This document shows, in pieces, positions 1 to 7,170 of a DNA stretch of 44,925 bases (the first letter of the stretch is position 1; each line of letters opens with the position of its first letter). The notes under the pieces are model-generated. The model was not told where the DNA came from. It saw only the letters and a list, made by a program, of their open reading frames with translations, and made no database searches. A program made the position numbers and the translations under genes. The stretch spans positions 1 through 44,925 of the forward strand of contig JAJISE010000011.1 of NCBI GenBank assembly GCA_022848865.1, in the 5' to 3' direction. This stretch comes from Candidatus Thermoplasmatota archaeon (GTDB lineage Archaea; Thermoplasmatota; Thermoplasmata; RBG-16-68-12; JAGMCJ01).

Positions 1-1
1 C

Positions 2-679
2 CCGCAAGGCGAAATAGGACCCCAGGGGCTGGATGGAGATGATGGAGACGATGGAAGCGATGGGAGCGATGGTGCACAGGGACCAACCGGACCTCAAGGA
101 CCCTCAGGCGCGGACGGCGCGGCCTGCTGGGACCTCAACGGAAACGGAACAGGAGATCTCCCAGATGAAGACATAAACGGGGACCTCGTCGTGGATGTGC
201 TGGACTGCGCAGGACCACAGGGACCGGACGGGCCGCAGGGAATACAGGGACCGCCTGGCCCGGGATCACTTATGGCCTATGCCTCAAGTGCCACTCATGT
301 GACCATTGAAATGTGGGCGACATGCACGCACTTCGGATTGAGTGTCACGATCGACGTACCCTCCGACGGGTATGTTGTCGTCAGCGCAACGACGTGGCTA
401 AGCATGGTCCATACAGCAGGGACTGATGATGTTTGGGTCGTCATGATTGCGGATTCGCCGACTGAGTGTTCTCAACCCGCTGATTATCGCTATCAGGAGA
501 CTATCTCCGAGGGCAACCCAAGCGACACGGCGATTTGGAGGACTGCCGCCCCCCAGAATGTCTTTTCAGTGACTCCAGGAAGTTACACATTCTACGTGAA
601 TGGGGCGATGTTCGATACCGGGGCTGTTGACGACCAATTCTGGAGGGGGAATGTAGTCGCGGTCTTCTACCCATCCTGA
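2..679 (+). CDS. Collagen-like secreted/surface protein, C-terminal part (5' end outside window)
   Basis: The reading frame is open from base 2 to a TGA at 677-679, so only the C-terminal 225 residues or so are present. The first part is made of Gly-X-Y triplets (for example GPQGPSGADG). These are interrupted by a segment of about 28 residues bracketed by two cysteines, rich in Asp/Asn in a DxNxNG pattern (bases about 125-208), which looks like a calcium-binding EF-hand/dockerin-type loop. Triplets then resume (GPQGPDGPQG) before a globular C-terminal domain of about 130 residues with no recognised family. Collagen-like tracts of this type occur in extracellular bacterial and archaeal proteins. 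Surface location is inferred, because the N-terminus and any signal peptide are missing. ATG at 191 lies inside the repeat tract and is unlikely to be the true start. Confidence 0.8.
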   Translation, partial: PQGEIGPQGLDGDDGDDGSDGSDGAQGPTGPQGPSGADGAACWDLNGNGTGDLPDEDINGDLVVDVLDCAGPQGPDGPQGIQGPPGPGSLMAYASSATHVTIEMWATCTHFGLSVTIDVPSDGYVVVSATTWLSMVHTAGTDDVWVVMIADSPTECSQPADYRYQETISEGNPSDTAIWRTAAPQNVFSVTPGSYTFYVNGAMFDTGAVDDQFWRGNVVAVFYPS

Positions 680-1478
680 TCGCATCCGCATCACGGTTCC
701 TTCGGCAACACACGAGATCGCACAGTAGAGCAAGCCCTCACAAGAGCGTGAGCGATAATACCGAATCGTCGTTAGCTTCCGTCTTGCCTCCATCTCAGAG
801 GCTCTGGTTTGTAGTGTGCGAGCCGTAGGTCGCGATGGCAGAGGTTGTGGAGGGATTAAAAAGTTCCACCACCGCAACGGCACAGGCAAGCGTTGAATGT
901 AGTTAATCCTTTCGCAGTTCCCGGAATCTAGGACAAGCCGAGGAGCTGTCACGAAATGTGTGTTCAGGTGCAGCTTCGTGTACAAGGGAACTAGACGAGG
1001 GCTAGAGAGAGCTTTCTGGCTCTCCGCCCAACACGAGGCACTGGACGCACATCGCCCTCAGCATGTCAACGAGGGCAATGAGCATCTTCTTTCCAGCCTC
1101 TGTGGGGATGAACCCGAGGCAGGTGCCCATCTCCAAGATGCTCAGGCACACAAGCATCGAGACCACACAGAGATACTGCGCACGGATAAGGAGCGAGGTC
1201 GCCTTCCGAGGAGTTTGAGCGGATTTGGGAAACGCCGACTATCTCGGTGCAAGAACCGCGAATTGATTCTCAGCCATCAAGAGAAGTACGGGCTCACGGG
1301 TCTCCGTTCCGCGGTGAAAAGGTGAAGAAGCTGGAGGAGATCGCAGCCAGCTCTTCGCTTGTCGCCAAGAGCCCCCTGGGAGACCGCATGTTCTACTACC
1401 CGAATAAAACCGATCCCACCCACCCTATGAGGCCGTGAGGCCTCCCCAACAATGTAGTCCCCAGGAGGAAGGGGCGAC
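680..1478. other. Poorly coding 800-base stretch
   Basis: No convincing complete gene was found on either strand. Several frames stay open for 60-140 codons but have Arg/Pro/His-rich, low-complexity translations with no start signals. Two scraps look more protein-like: a minus-strand hydrophobic fragment ending at 1002 and a plus-strand frame from about 1322 to 1438 (KKLEEIAASSSLVAK, then a Tyr-rich end). No rRNA, tRNA or clear repeat was seen. The stretch may hold gene remnants. Confidence 0.5.
1002..1157 (-). CDS. Short hydrophobic ORF or gene remnant
   Basis: This minus-strand frame ends with TAG at 1002-1004. From ATG at 1157 it would give 51 residues that begin MLVCLSILEMGTCLGFI, a plausible membrane segment, followed by an amphipathic stretch and three further cysteines or methionines. 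The frame stays open upstream for about 28 more codons without an ATG, to an in-frame TAG near 1239, and there is no Shine-Dalgarno sequence. It could be the tail of a degraded membrane-protein gene or a chance ORF. No family is recognised. Confidence 0.2.
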   Translation of the reverse strand: MLVCLSILEMGTCLGFIPTEAGKKMLIALVDMLRAMCVQCLVLGGEPESSL

Positions 1479-1745
1479 CTAAGAGTCGAGTAAGTAGTAG
1501 ATCTTGGTCCAGTGGTCCTTCGGACTCCTCAAGCACTTCAGGAGCCTGAGGTTCACGAGGATGTCCAGATTCTTCCTCGTTGTCTTGTTTCCCCACCGGT
1601 ACTTCTTGGCCATGTATTCCGTCAGGTTCTTCTCCATCTTCACTTCCCCGTTGAAGTGCGACTCGATCACCCGGAGAAGCATAGCCAGATTTCTCAACCT
1701 TCTCACGTCATGCACATGTTCCTTGAGAACTTCCCATCTTGTCAT
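1479..1745 (-). CDS. Small basic, probably winged-helix protein
   Basis: This 88-residue protein is basic and helical. It has a pattern (YRWGNKTTRKNLDILVNLRL, then a short basic wing-like end) that resembles a small winged helix-turn-helix domain, so a DNA-binding role is possible. Its ATG at 1743-1745 overlaps the TGA of the upstream gene as ATGA, and a strong Shine-Dalgarno (GGAGGATG) lies just before it. The two genes are therefore probably translationally coupled. No family name can be given from sequence alone. The coding assignment is fairly secure because of the overlap and ribosome-binding site. Confidence 0.6.
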   Translation of the reverse strand: MTRWEVLKEHVHDVRRLRNLAMLLRVIESHFNGEVKMEKNLTEYMAKKYRWGNKTTRKNLDILVNLRLLKCLRSPKDHWTKIYYLLDS

Positions 1746-2026
1746 TTTTCATCCTCCAGTAGTAGGTTTGGGGCGGATTCCTGCTCAAGAAGAGTCAGGT
1801 CAGAAAATCGAGGACCTACTTCTACCGCTCCGTAGAACCATTTTCGGATTCTTAGGAGGTGATTCCCCAACGTTAGGATCCAGTAGCTGTCGGAAGGATC
1901 TGACTGGTGGACGAGCGACGAATCGTGCACGTTTCGTGTCCTTTCCGGCGTGGACTGCTTCGACTGTTGTTCCACAGAATCATTCGACCCGTCTCGGAGC
2001 GATGCAGAGATCCGCTCACAAACCAT
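1742..2026 (-). CDS. Hypothetical 94-residue protein, first gene of a two-gene cassette
   Basis: A minus-strand frame of 94 codons with ATG at 2024-2026 and a TGA shared with the next gene's start. A TATA-like element at 2051-2060 lies 25-34 bases upstream, the spacing expected of a leaderless archaeal transcript, which supports this start. The N-terminal half is polar and Ser/Gln-rich. The C-terminal half holds a hydrophobic-aromatic core (WILTLGNHLLRIRKWFYGAV). No known domain is recognised. Coupling to the small basic protein downstream suggests a joint function, perhaps regulatory or toxin-antitoxin-like, but nothing in the sequence proves this. Confidence 0.45.
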   Translation of the reverse strand: MVCERISASLRDGSNDSVEQQSKQSTPERTRNVHDSSLVHQSDPSDSYWILTLGNHLLRIRKWFYGAVEVGPRFSDLTLLEQESAPNLLLEDEK

Positions 2027-2050
2027 GGGTCCTATGAAAAAGGAATGTCA

Positions 2051-2060
2051 GATATTAAGA
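2051..2060 (-). promoter_or_regulatory. TATA element of the 1479-2026 cassette
   Basis: The minus-strand reading is TCTTAATATC, centred about 29 bases before the ATG at 2026. This fits a leaderless archaeal promoter. Confidence 0.4.
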
Positions 2061-2222
2061 CGCTTTCGACATGTTCCTTGCATGCAAAGAATACTTGACA
2101 TTCTGGAAAGTCCTGCTGACCTTTCTTTCCCATTTCACGAAGTGGCGTTTTGGCCCCTTTCCCCTCGAGGAACCGGGCATGGCACTCAGCCTCTCGCCTG
2201 GAGCGTTCGGTCCGCCAAGATG

Positions 2223-3026
2223 CTACAACCCGAGAATGCGCTTCATCTTCAGTGAGTCCCTGTCTCTGACGGGGCTCTCGCTTATGATCGTCATGTCGTA
2301 CTCCCGCTTCTTCAGCACCGTTGCCAGCTTCGCGAAGTCAGGCGACCTCGCCTCGATCTCGAGGTGCTTCCTCTCCCCCCTCTCACCGTACTCTATGCAG
2401 CTGAAGTGGCAGTGGAGGAAATCCGTCGTGAACTCCTCGTACTCCTGGAGGAGGTCCTCGAAGTCCTGCACTCTCTTGAAGCGCCCTTGTTCGCGGGCGT
2501 GGGCATGGGCCCAGTCGATGACGGGGTAAACGCCCTCGATGTCCTCGCAGATCCTGATGATCTCGTCCAGCGTCCCGAAGCCCGCCAACTTCCCCGTCAT
2601 CTCGAGGCCGATGAACATCTCCCAGCCCTCATCCCGGATGCGTTTCACGCAGCCCGCGAGCCTCCTCTTGACGTTCCTCGTGACAGCGGATGGTTTCATC
2701 CCGTGCATGAAGCCCGGATGGTGCACGAGCATGTACCCGCCCCAGGCGTTCATCATCTCGGCGGTGCGGTGGATCCACGTGCAGCTCTTTTTGAGCACGC
2801 CCCTGTCCCTGGAGTTGAGATTGATATAGTATGGTGCGTGGCAACTTATGCGGATGCCGTTCTCCTTCGCGATCCTCCCCAGCCTCTCCGCCGTCTCCAG
2901 CTTCGTCTGGATCCCGTACGTGTACTGGACCTCCATGGCGTTGAGCCCCATCTCCTTAAGCATGGGAAGGCCGTCCTCCATCCCCTTCGCGTCGAACGGG
3001 GCGCCCGCGGGGCCGAGGTAGAACAT
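2223..3026 (-). CDS. Endonuclease IV-like TIM-barrel protein (AP endonuclease family 2)
   Basis: The 267-residue protein has the features of the xylose isomerase-like/AP endonuclease 2 TIM-barrel family (Nfo type): an N-terminal start at MFYLGPAG, SCHAPYYIN, VHHPGFMHG, a metal-type Glu in GLEMTGK, the Asp/His cluster IDWAHAHA, and HCHFSCIEYG near the C-terminus. Family members cut DNA at abasic sites using a trinuclear zinc centre, and several candidate His/Asp/Glu ligands are present. The frame stays open upstream as far as 3812, but that extension is Arg/Pro-rich and runs antisense through the next gene. The ATG at 3026 has a TATA-like element at 3049-3058, a leaderless spacing. It is divergent from the adenosine-specific kinase. 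A sugar isomerase-like role cannot be excluded. Confidence 0.8.
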   Translation of the reverse strand: MFYLGPAGAPFDAKGMEDGLPMLKEMGLNAMEVQYTYGIQTKLETAERLGRIAKENGIRISCHAPYYINLNSRDRGVLKKSCTWIHRTAEMMNAWGGYMLVHHPGFMHGMKPSAVTRNVKRRLAGCVKRIRDEGWEMFIGLEMTGKLAGFGTLDEIIRICEDIEGVYPVIDWAHAHAREQGRFKRVQDFEDLLQEYEEFTTDFLHCHFSCIEYGERGERKHLEIEARSPDFAKLATVLKKREYDMTIISESPVRDRDSLKMKRILGL

Positions 3027-3048
3027 CGTCCGTGAATCGGCAGGACAT

Positions 3049-3080
3049 CGATAAAGGCTTTGTTGAGCAATCCTTTTTAG
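3049..3080. promoter_or_regulatory. Divergent promoter pair between 3026 and 3102
   Basis: Two A/T elements sit back to back in a 75-base spacer. GCCTTTATCG (minus strand, 3049-3058) lies 23-32 bases before the ATG at 3026. CTTTTTAG (plus strand, 3073-3080) lies 22-29 bases before the ATG at 3102. Both fit leaderless transcripts. Confidence 0.4.
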
Positions 3081-3101
3081 CGGGAACGCGATTCTCGGAA
3101 C

Positions 3102-3584
3102 ATGGAGCTCGAGACAGTACAGATCGAGAAGCCCGATGACGTGAACCTCATCCTGGGTCAGACTCACTTCATCAAGACCGTGGAGGACATCTACGAGGCC
3201 GTCGTCACGTCCGTTCCAGGCGTCGAGTTCGGCATCGCCTTCTGTGAGGCGTCCGCGGAGTGCCTCATCCGATCGGACGGGACGGATGACGAGCTTCGCG
3301 GTTTGGCGGTCAAGAACGCGGAGAGGATCGGAGCGGGCCACACGTTCGTGATCCTGATGCGGGGCGCCTATCCGATCAACCTGCTTCCGCGGATCAAGAG
3401 CGTGCCAGAGGTCTGCGGCATATTCGCGGCAACCGCGAACGCACTCCAGGTCATAGTCGCCGAATCGGAGCAGGGCAGGGGGATCGTGGGGGTCATCGAC
3501 GGCGAGAGCCCGAAGGGAGTGGAGACCGAGGAGCAGGCCGAGGAGAGGAAGGAGTTCCTCAGGAAGATCGGGTACAAGAGGTGA
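3102..3584 (+). CDS. Adenosine-specific kinase (DUF355 family)
   Basis: The 160-residue protein matches the whole length of the small archaeal/bacterial adenosine-specific kinase family (PF04008). Typical segments are [59 protein letters not shown] and the end [12 protein letters not shown]. Members bind adenosine and ADP/ATP and are thought to phosphorylate adenosine to AMP in nucleoside salvage. The physiological role is less certain than the family assignment. The gene stands alone, with its own TATA-like element, and is followed by a 245-base spacer. Confidence 0.9.
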   Translation: MELETVQIEKPDDVNLILGQTHFIKTVEDIYEAVVTSVPGVEFGIAFCEASAECLIRSDGTDDELRGLAVKNAERIGAGHTFVILMRGAYPINLLPRIKSVPEVCGIFAATANALQVIVAESEQGRGIVGVIDGESPKGVETEEQAEERKEFLRKIGYKR

Positions 3585-3795
3585 GCGGGGCGAGGGGCTC
3601 ATCCATTGACTGGCTCCTCCCGCTGGGTGAACGTCGCCTCTCGAATCACAGGTGTGGGTCGTGAACGCCTCCTCAGATTCGGATGTGTCCGCCCCCCAAA
3701 CTGCAAGGAACTGCCAGGACAAAAGCTTCCGAGCTTCCCAGAACCCAAACTTTGGTGAGATTGTTCGACATAATGTCAATTCTTCGCAAGCAACC

Positions 3796-3804
3796 CTTTT
3801 ATAG
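3796..3804 (+). promoter_or_regulatory. TATA box of the TFB gene
   Basis: CTTTTATAG lies 26-34 bases before the ATG at 3830, consistent with a leaderless transcript. A second A/T run (3815-3823) is too close to the start to serve. The rest of the spacer 3585-3795 shows nothing else recognisable. Confidence 0.5.
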
Positions 3805-3829
3805 TTAGACATCAGTTTTATATCAGCTT

Positions 3830-4750
3830 ATGGAATCGGACGAGGGGAGGACTGTTTGTCCGGAATGCCAATGCGAGAGACTAGTTAGGGACTACGAGCG
3901 CGCGGAAGTCATCTGCGGTAACTGCGGCCTCGTGCTTTCTGACTCCATCATAGACGAGGGTCCAGAATGGAGGGCCTTCGACGCCGATCAGAGGGAGAGC
4001 CGCGAGCGGACGGGACCGCCACTGAGCATAATGTCCCACGACTACGGGCTTTCCACGCAGATCGGGTGGAGGAATCAGGACGCGTACGGCAAGGCGATCC
4101 CGCACAAGTCCAGGTCGCAGATATACAGGCTGCGGAAGTGGCAGCACAGGATCAGGACGTCGAAAGCGGGGGAGAGAAGCTTGGCCCAGGGCCTCACGGA
4201 GATCAACACCATGGCCTCCAAGATGGGGCTCCCGAGGCACGTGAGGGAGACAGCCGCCGTCTTCTACAGAAAGGCGTCTTCGAAGAACCTCGTGAGGGGA
4301 AGGAGCATCGACGAGGTCGTTGCGGCTACCCTGTACGCGGCATGCAGGAAGTGCAAGGTTCCGAGAACGCTGGACGAGATGGCGAACGAGGCCAGGGTGG
4401 ACAGGAAGAGCATAGGGAGGACGTACAGGACGATCGCCCGGGAGCTCAACCTGAAGCTGATGCCCCAGAGCCCGGGGGACTACATCCCGAGGTTCTGCAA
4501 CAGGCTCAGGCTGGGCATGGAGGTCCAGAGGAAGGCCAAGGAGATCCTGGAGGACGTCGAGCAGGCCGAGCTCGCGTCGGGTGTGGCGCCCTCGGGCGTC
4601 GCCGCGGCGGTGATATACATCTCCTCCGCGATATGCGGCCAGCCGTGCACGCAGAAGGACGTCGCCGAGGTCTCAGGAGTGACAGAGGTCACCATAAGGA
4701 ACAGGTACAAGAGGATAATCGCGAGCCTCGACCTGAACTTGAGGAGCTAA
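3830..4750 (+). CDS. tfb: Transcription initiation factor IIB (TFB)
   Basis: This is a full-length TFB of 306 residues. The N-terminal zinc ribbon has Cys10, Cys13, Cys29 and Cys32 (CPEC...CGNC), followed by the conserved B-reader/linker region (GPEWRAF, then SRERTGPP and QIGWRN). Two cyclin-fold repeats follow, roughly residues 110-200 and 205-300, with [18 protein letters not shown] in the first and [13 protein letters not shown] plus [14 protein letters not shown] in the second. TFB bridges TBP at the TATA/BRE elements and RNA polymerase. Archaea often carry several paralogues, and whether this is the housekeeping copy cannot be decided here. It is monocistronic and followed by the FKBP gene with its own TATA element. 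Confidence 0.97.
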   Translation: MESDEGRTVCPECQCERLVRDYERAEVICGNCGLVLSDSIIDEGPEWRAFDADQRESRERTGPPLSIMSHDYGLSTQIGWRNQDAYGKAIPHKSRSQIYRLRKWQHRIRTSKAGERSLAQGLTEINTMASKMGLPRHVRETAAVFYRKASSKNLVRGRSIDEVVAATLYAACRKCKVPRTLDEMANEARVDRKSIGRTYRTIARELNLKLMPQSPGDYIPRFCNRLRLGMEVQRKAKEILEDVEQAELASGVAPSGVAAAVIYISSAICGQPCTQKDVAEVSGVTEVTIRNRYKRIIASLDLNLRS

Positions 4751-4799
4751 CTGGCAAAAAGCTTTATGCCAAGTGTCATATCCGACCGCAGGTGCTCTG

Positions 4800-5696
4800 A
4801 TGCCCGAGGAAGCCGAACAGACAATCTCAGATGGAGACCTGGTATACGTCGACTACAGCGTTTGGGTTATACTCCCTGACGGCAAGGAAGACCTATTCGA
4901 TACGACGAGCAAGGAGCTCGCCGAAGAGCATGACAACTTCGACGAGAAGAAGGTCTACGCCCCGCAGCCGATTGTCGTGGGCAAGGGCAGGATATTCCCC
5001 GGATGGGAGGAGTCCCTGAGGAGCACGAAGGTCGGCGACAAGACCGTCGTCGAGATCCCACCGGACAAGGCGGCGGGAGAGAGGGACCCCCGACTGGTGG
5101 AGCTGCACTCGATCAGGGAGTTCGCCAGAAAGGAGATCGCCCCCGAGGTCGGGAAGATGGTCGTCCTTGGGAACAAGAAGGGCACGATCACCGCCGTCAC
5201 GGCGGGCCGTGTTCGCGTGGACTTCAACAACCCGCTGGCGGGAAGGACCCTGAAGTACGAATACACTGTCACGAAAAGAGCCGAGTCGCCCGCTGACAAG
5301 GCGAGGGGGGTTATCGAGATGGACTACGGCGACCCGGAGGAGTTCGACGTGAAGGTCATCGGTGAGGACGTGATGATCAAGCTGCCGGACGTCTGCAAGT
5401 ACGACGAGCTATGGTTCGTCGCGAAGTACAGGGTCGTCAGCGACCTGAGGGACATCGCAGGTTTTGACTCCATACGCTTCGTCGAGGAGTACGTGAAGAC
5501 GGAGGAGCCCGCCGAGGACGAGCCGAGCGAGGAAGCTCCTGAGGAAGAGAGAGCACCAGAGGAACTCCCCGCTGAAGGGGCGAAGGATGATGAGGAAACC
5601 GTCGAAGATGAACCGAGCGAGGAAGCCCCGGAGGAAGAGAGAGCACCGGAGGAGCTCCCCGCCGAAGAGGCGCCCGAGCCCGAGGCGGAAGAGTAA
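4800..5696 (+). CDS. FKBP-type peptidyl-prolyl cis-trans isomerase with duplicated acidic tail
   Basis: The first 160 residues form an archaeal FKBP domain with its inserted flap (VYVDYSVWV, FDTT, IVVGKGRIFPGWEESL, VGDKTVVEIPP), related to SlyD and long archaeal FKBPs that combine prolyl isomerase and chaperone activity in the cytoplasm. A C-terminal archaeal FKBP extension of about 80 residues follows, and the last 60 or so residues are Glu/Pro/Ala-rich. The ATG at 4800 is preferred over the GTG at 4773, because a TATA-like element (about 4761-4769) would otherwise overlap the leader. The acidic tail contains two copies of a 21-residue unit. The tail is probably disordered and may aid solubility or mediate contacts. 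It is followed directly by the tRNA-Arg promoter. Confidence 0.9.
   Translation: MPEEAEQTISDGDLVYVDYSVWVILPDGKEDLFDTTSKELAEEHDNFDEKKVYAPQPIVVGKGRIFPGWEESLRSTKVGDKTVVEIPPDKAAGERDPRLVELHSIREFARKEIAPEVGKMVVLGNKKGTITAVTAGRVRVDFNNPLAGRTLKYEYTVTKRAESPADKARGVIEMDYGDPEEFDVKVIGEDVMIKLPDVCKYDELWFVAKYRVVSDLRDIAGFDSIRFVEEYVKTEEPAEDEPSEEAPEEERAPEELPAEGAKDDEETVEDEPSEEAPEEERAPEELPAEEAPEPEAEE
5514..5666 (+). repeat. Two 63-base in-frame direct repeats in the FKBP tail
   Basis: The unit spans 5514-5576 and again 5604-5666, separated by 27 bases. The 21 encoded residues are identical (EDEPSEEAPEEE, then RAPEELPAE), while several third codon positions differ. The duplication is therefore not brand-new and the peptide has been kept under selection. 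Confidence 0.8.
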
Positions 5697-5709
5697 CCCC
5701 TCGACACAG

Positions 5710-5718
5710 TTTTATAAG
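5710..5718 (+). promoter_or_regulatory. TATA box of tRNA-Arg
   Basis: TTTTATAAG is centred about 26 bases before the first base of the tRNA at 5740, the usual archaeal spacing. Confidence 0.5.
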
Positions 5719-5739
5719 TTCGTGCATTCTGCATCATTG

Positions 5740-5814
5740 GGACGCGTGGCCTAGTCTGGATAGGGCACCAGCCTCCTAAGCTGGCTGTCGGGGGTTCAAA
5801 TCCCCCCGCGTCCG
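5740..5814 (+). tRNA. tRNA-Arg (anticodon CCU)
   Basis: A 75-base cloverleaf with a 7-bp acceptor stem (GGACGCG/CGCGTCC), D stem GCCT/GGGC, anticodon stem CCAGC/GCTGG with loop CTCCTAA (anticodon CCT, reading AGG), T stem GGGGG/CCCCC with loop TTCAAAT, and discriminator G. No intron and no encoded CCA. AGG is heavily used for arginine in the neighbouring genes, so this is a major tRNA here. Confidence 0.95.
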
Positions 5815-5829
5815 CTCCCGAGAAGTGGT

Positions 5830-6768
5830 CTAGGCGATCCCCGCCAATCCGAGAAGCTTCTCCGCCGCCGAGTGCGGGTCCATCTCCTTCTTGGTGATCA
5901 TCTGGACCAGGTTGTTGAACTCCCCGATGAGCTCGGGCCTTTCGAGAACTCTCAAGAACAGGTGCTGCGACAGCGCCGCACGGAGCTCTTCCTTCGCCCG
6001 CTCGACACGCTCGGTTTCCAGCGTCCCGCTCTCCTTGAGGAAGTCGTAGTGCTCCTCGATCAGGTCCGCGAGGTCCGTTATGCCCTTGTCCTCCGTCGCC
6101 ACGGTCAGCTGCATCCTCGGTTTCCACCCGCTCGGCTTCTCCCGCTCGACCACAAGGCTGAGGTTCGCCAAGGTGCTGTCCACACCGTCCAGGTCCGCCT
6201 TGTTCACGACGAAGATGTCGCCTATCTCGAGGATGCCTGCCTTCATGGCCTGGATGTCGTCTCCAAGGCCCGGCATCTCCACGACGATCGACGTGTGCGC
6301 TATCCTCGCGATGTCGACCTCCGACTGGCCCGCACCGGCGGTCTCCGCGAAGATTATCTGCATGCCCATGGCGTCGAGCACCTTGATCACGTCCGCGGTC
6401 GCCCTCGACGTCCCGCCCGCGTGCCCGCGAGTGCCCATGCTCCTGATGAACACGCCCTCGTCGAGGGTCAGGTTCCCCATCCGTATCCGGTCCCCGAGCA
6501 GCGCGCCGCCCGTGAACGGGGACGTGGGGTCGATGGCGATGATGCCCACCTTCTTGTCCCGCTTCCTGAACTCCTTGGCCAGAGCGAAGACGAGCGTGCT
6601 CTTCCCCGTCCCCGTCGGACCAGTGATCCCGATGATGTGGGCCTTTCCCGTGTGAGGGTAGATCGCCCCGAGGACCTCGGCCGCCTTCTTGTCATAGTCC
6701 TCCAGAAGCGATATCGCCTTTGCCGCCGCCCTCTTGTCACCTCTGAGCAGGCGCTCGACTAGCTCCAT
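5830..6768 (-). CDS. meaB: MeaB/ArgK-type GTPase, chaperone of the B12-dependent acyl-CoA mutase
   Basis: This 312-residue G3E-family P-loop GTPase has a Walker A at residues 50-58 (GPTGTGKST), followed by the Switch/Walker B region (IIAIDPTSPFTGGALLGDRIRM), the MeaB-typical FIRSMGTRGHAGG, ETAGAGQSEVDI and the guanine-specificity motif VNKADLDG. MeaB proteins gate adenosylcobalamin loading and protect or reactivate the mutase. The older name LAO/AO transport ATPase is misleading. Its ATG directly follows the stop of the B12-binding subunit gene without a gap. The operon order is large subunit, B12 subunit, MeaB, so co-expression with the mutase is near certain. Confidence 0.93.
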   Translation of the reverse strand: MELVERLLRGDKRAAAKAISLLEDYDKKAAEVLGAIYPHTGKAHIIGITGPTGTGKSTLVFALAKEFRKRDKKVGIIAIDPTSPFTGGALLGDRIRMGNLTLDEGVFIRSMGTRGHAGGTSRATADVIKVLDAMGMQIIFAETAGAGQSEVDIARIAHTSIVVEMPGLGDDIQAMKAGILEIGDIFVVNKADLDGVDSTLANLSLVVEREKPSGWKPRMQLTVATEDKGITDLADLIEEHYDFLKESGTLETERVERAKEELRAALSQHLFLRVLERPELIGEFNNLVQMITKKEMDPHSAAEKLLGLAGIA

Positions 6769-7161
6769 CTACTTCCCCGCGATCTTCCTGTGGAAATCCA
6801 CGATATCTCGGAGCGGCGTCCCTGGACCGAAGACCGCCGCGATCCCCATCTCCTTCAGCTTGGTGACGTCCTCGTCCGGTATTATCCCACCGCACGTCAC
6901 GACGATGTCGTCGATCCCCTTCTCCTTGAGGATGTCCATCACGGTCTTGAAAAGCGTCATATGGGCGCCGGAGAGGCAGCTCATTCCGATGGCATCGACA
7001 TCCTCCTGGATGGCGGCCTCGACGATCTGCTCCGGCGTCTGGTGCAGGCCCGTGTAGATGACCTCCACGCCCGAATCCCTGAGCGCGCGGGCCACGACCT
7101 TCGCGCCTCTATCATGACCGTCCAACCCTGGTTTTGCGACCAAGACTCTCAATTTCGTCAT
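6769..7161 (-). CDS. B12-binding small subunit of acyl-CoA mutase
   Basis: This free-standing 130-residue cobalamin-binding domain has a Rossmann-like fold and the base-off/His-on signature DxHxxG at residues 14-19 (DGHDRG, His16 as lower cobalt ligand), followed by [20 protein letters not shown] and [11 protein letters not shown]. In many archaea the mutase is split into a catalytic alpha subunit and this small subunit, as here. It lies 9 bases downstream of the large subunit and abuts meaB. The domain itself does not tell methylmalonyl-CoA mutase from isobutyryl-CoA mutase; that choice rests on the large subunit. Confidence 0.95.
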   Translation of the reverse strand: MTKLRVLVAKPGLDGHDRGAKVVARALRDSGVEVIYTGLHQTPEQIVEAAIQEDVDAIGMSCLSGAHMTLFKTVMDILKEKGIDDIVVTCGGIIPDEDVTKLKEMGIAAVFGPGTPLRDIVDFHRKIAGK

Positions 7162-7170
7162 TGATATTCC

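Noticed and set aside
960-1325. 121-codon plus-strand frame in the poorly coding region
   Set aside because: His/Arg/Glu-rich translation, no ribosome-binding site or TATA, no family. It is probably a by-product of GC-rich sequence.
1441-2100. Possible insertion-sequence remnants beside the two-gene cassette
   Set aside because: No terminal inverted repeats, target-site duplication or transposase motif could be seen.
2034-2529. Plus-strand frames from 2034 and 2071
   Set aside because: The first short part could code, but the rest runs antisense through the endonuclease gene. No start signals; MKKECQILRR-type start has no TATA or Shine-Dalgarno.
3027-3812. N-terminal extension of the endonuclease IV-like gene (frame open to 3812)
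   Set aside because: The extra 260 residues are Arg/Pro/His-rich, run antisense through the adenosine-specific kinase gene, and lack any family match. The ATG at 3026 with a TATA element 25 bases upstream explains the gene.
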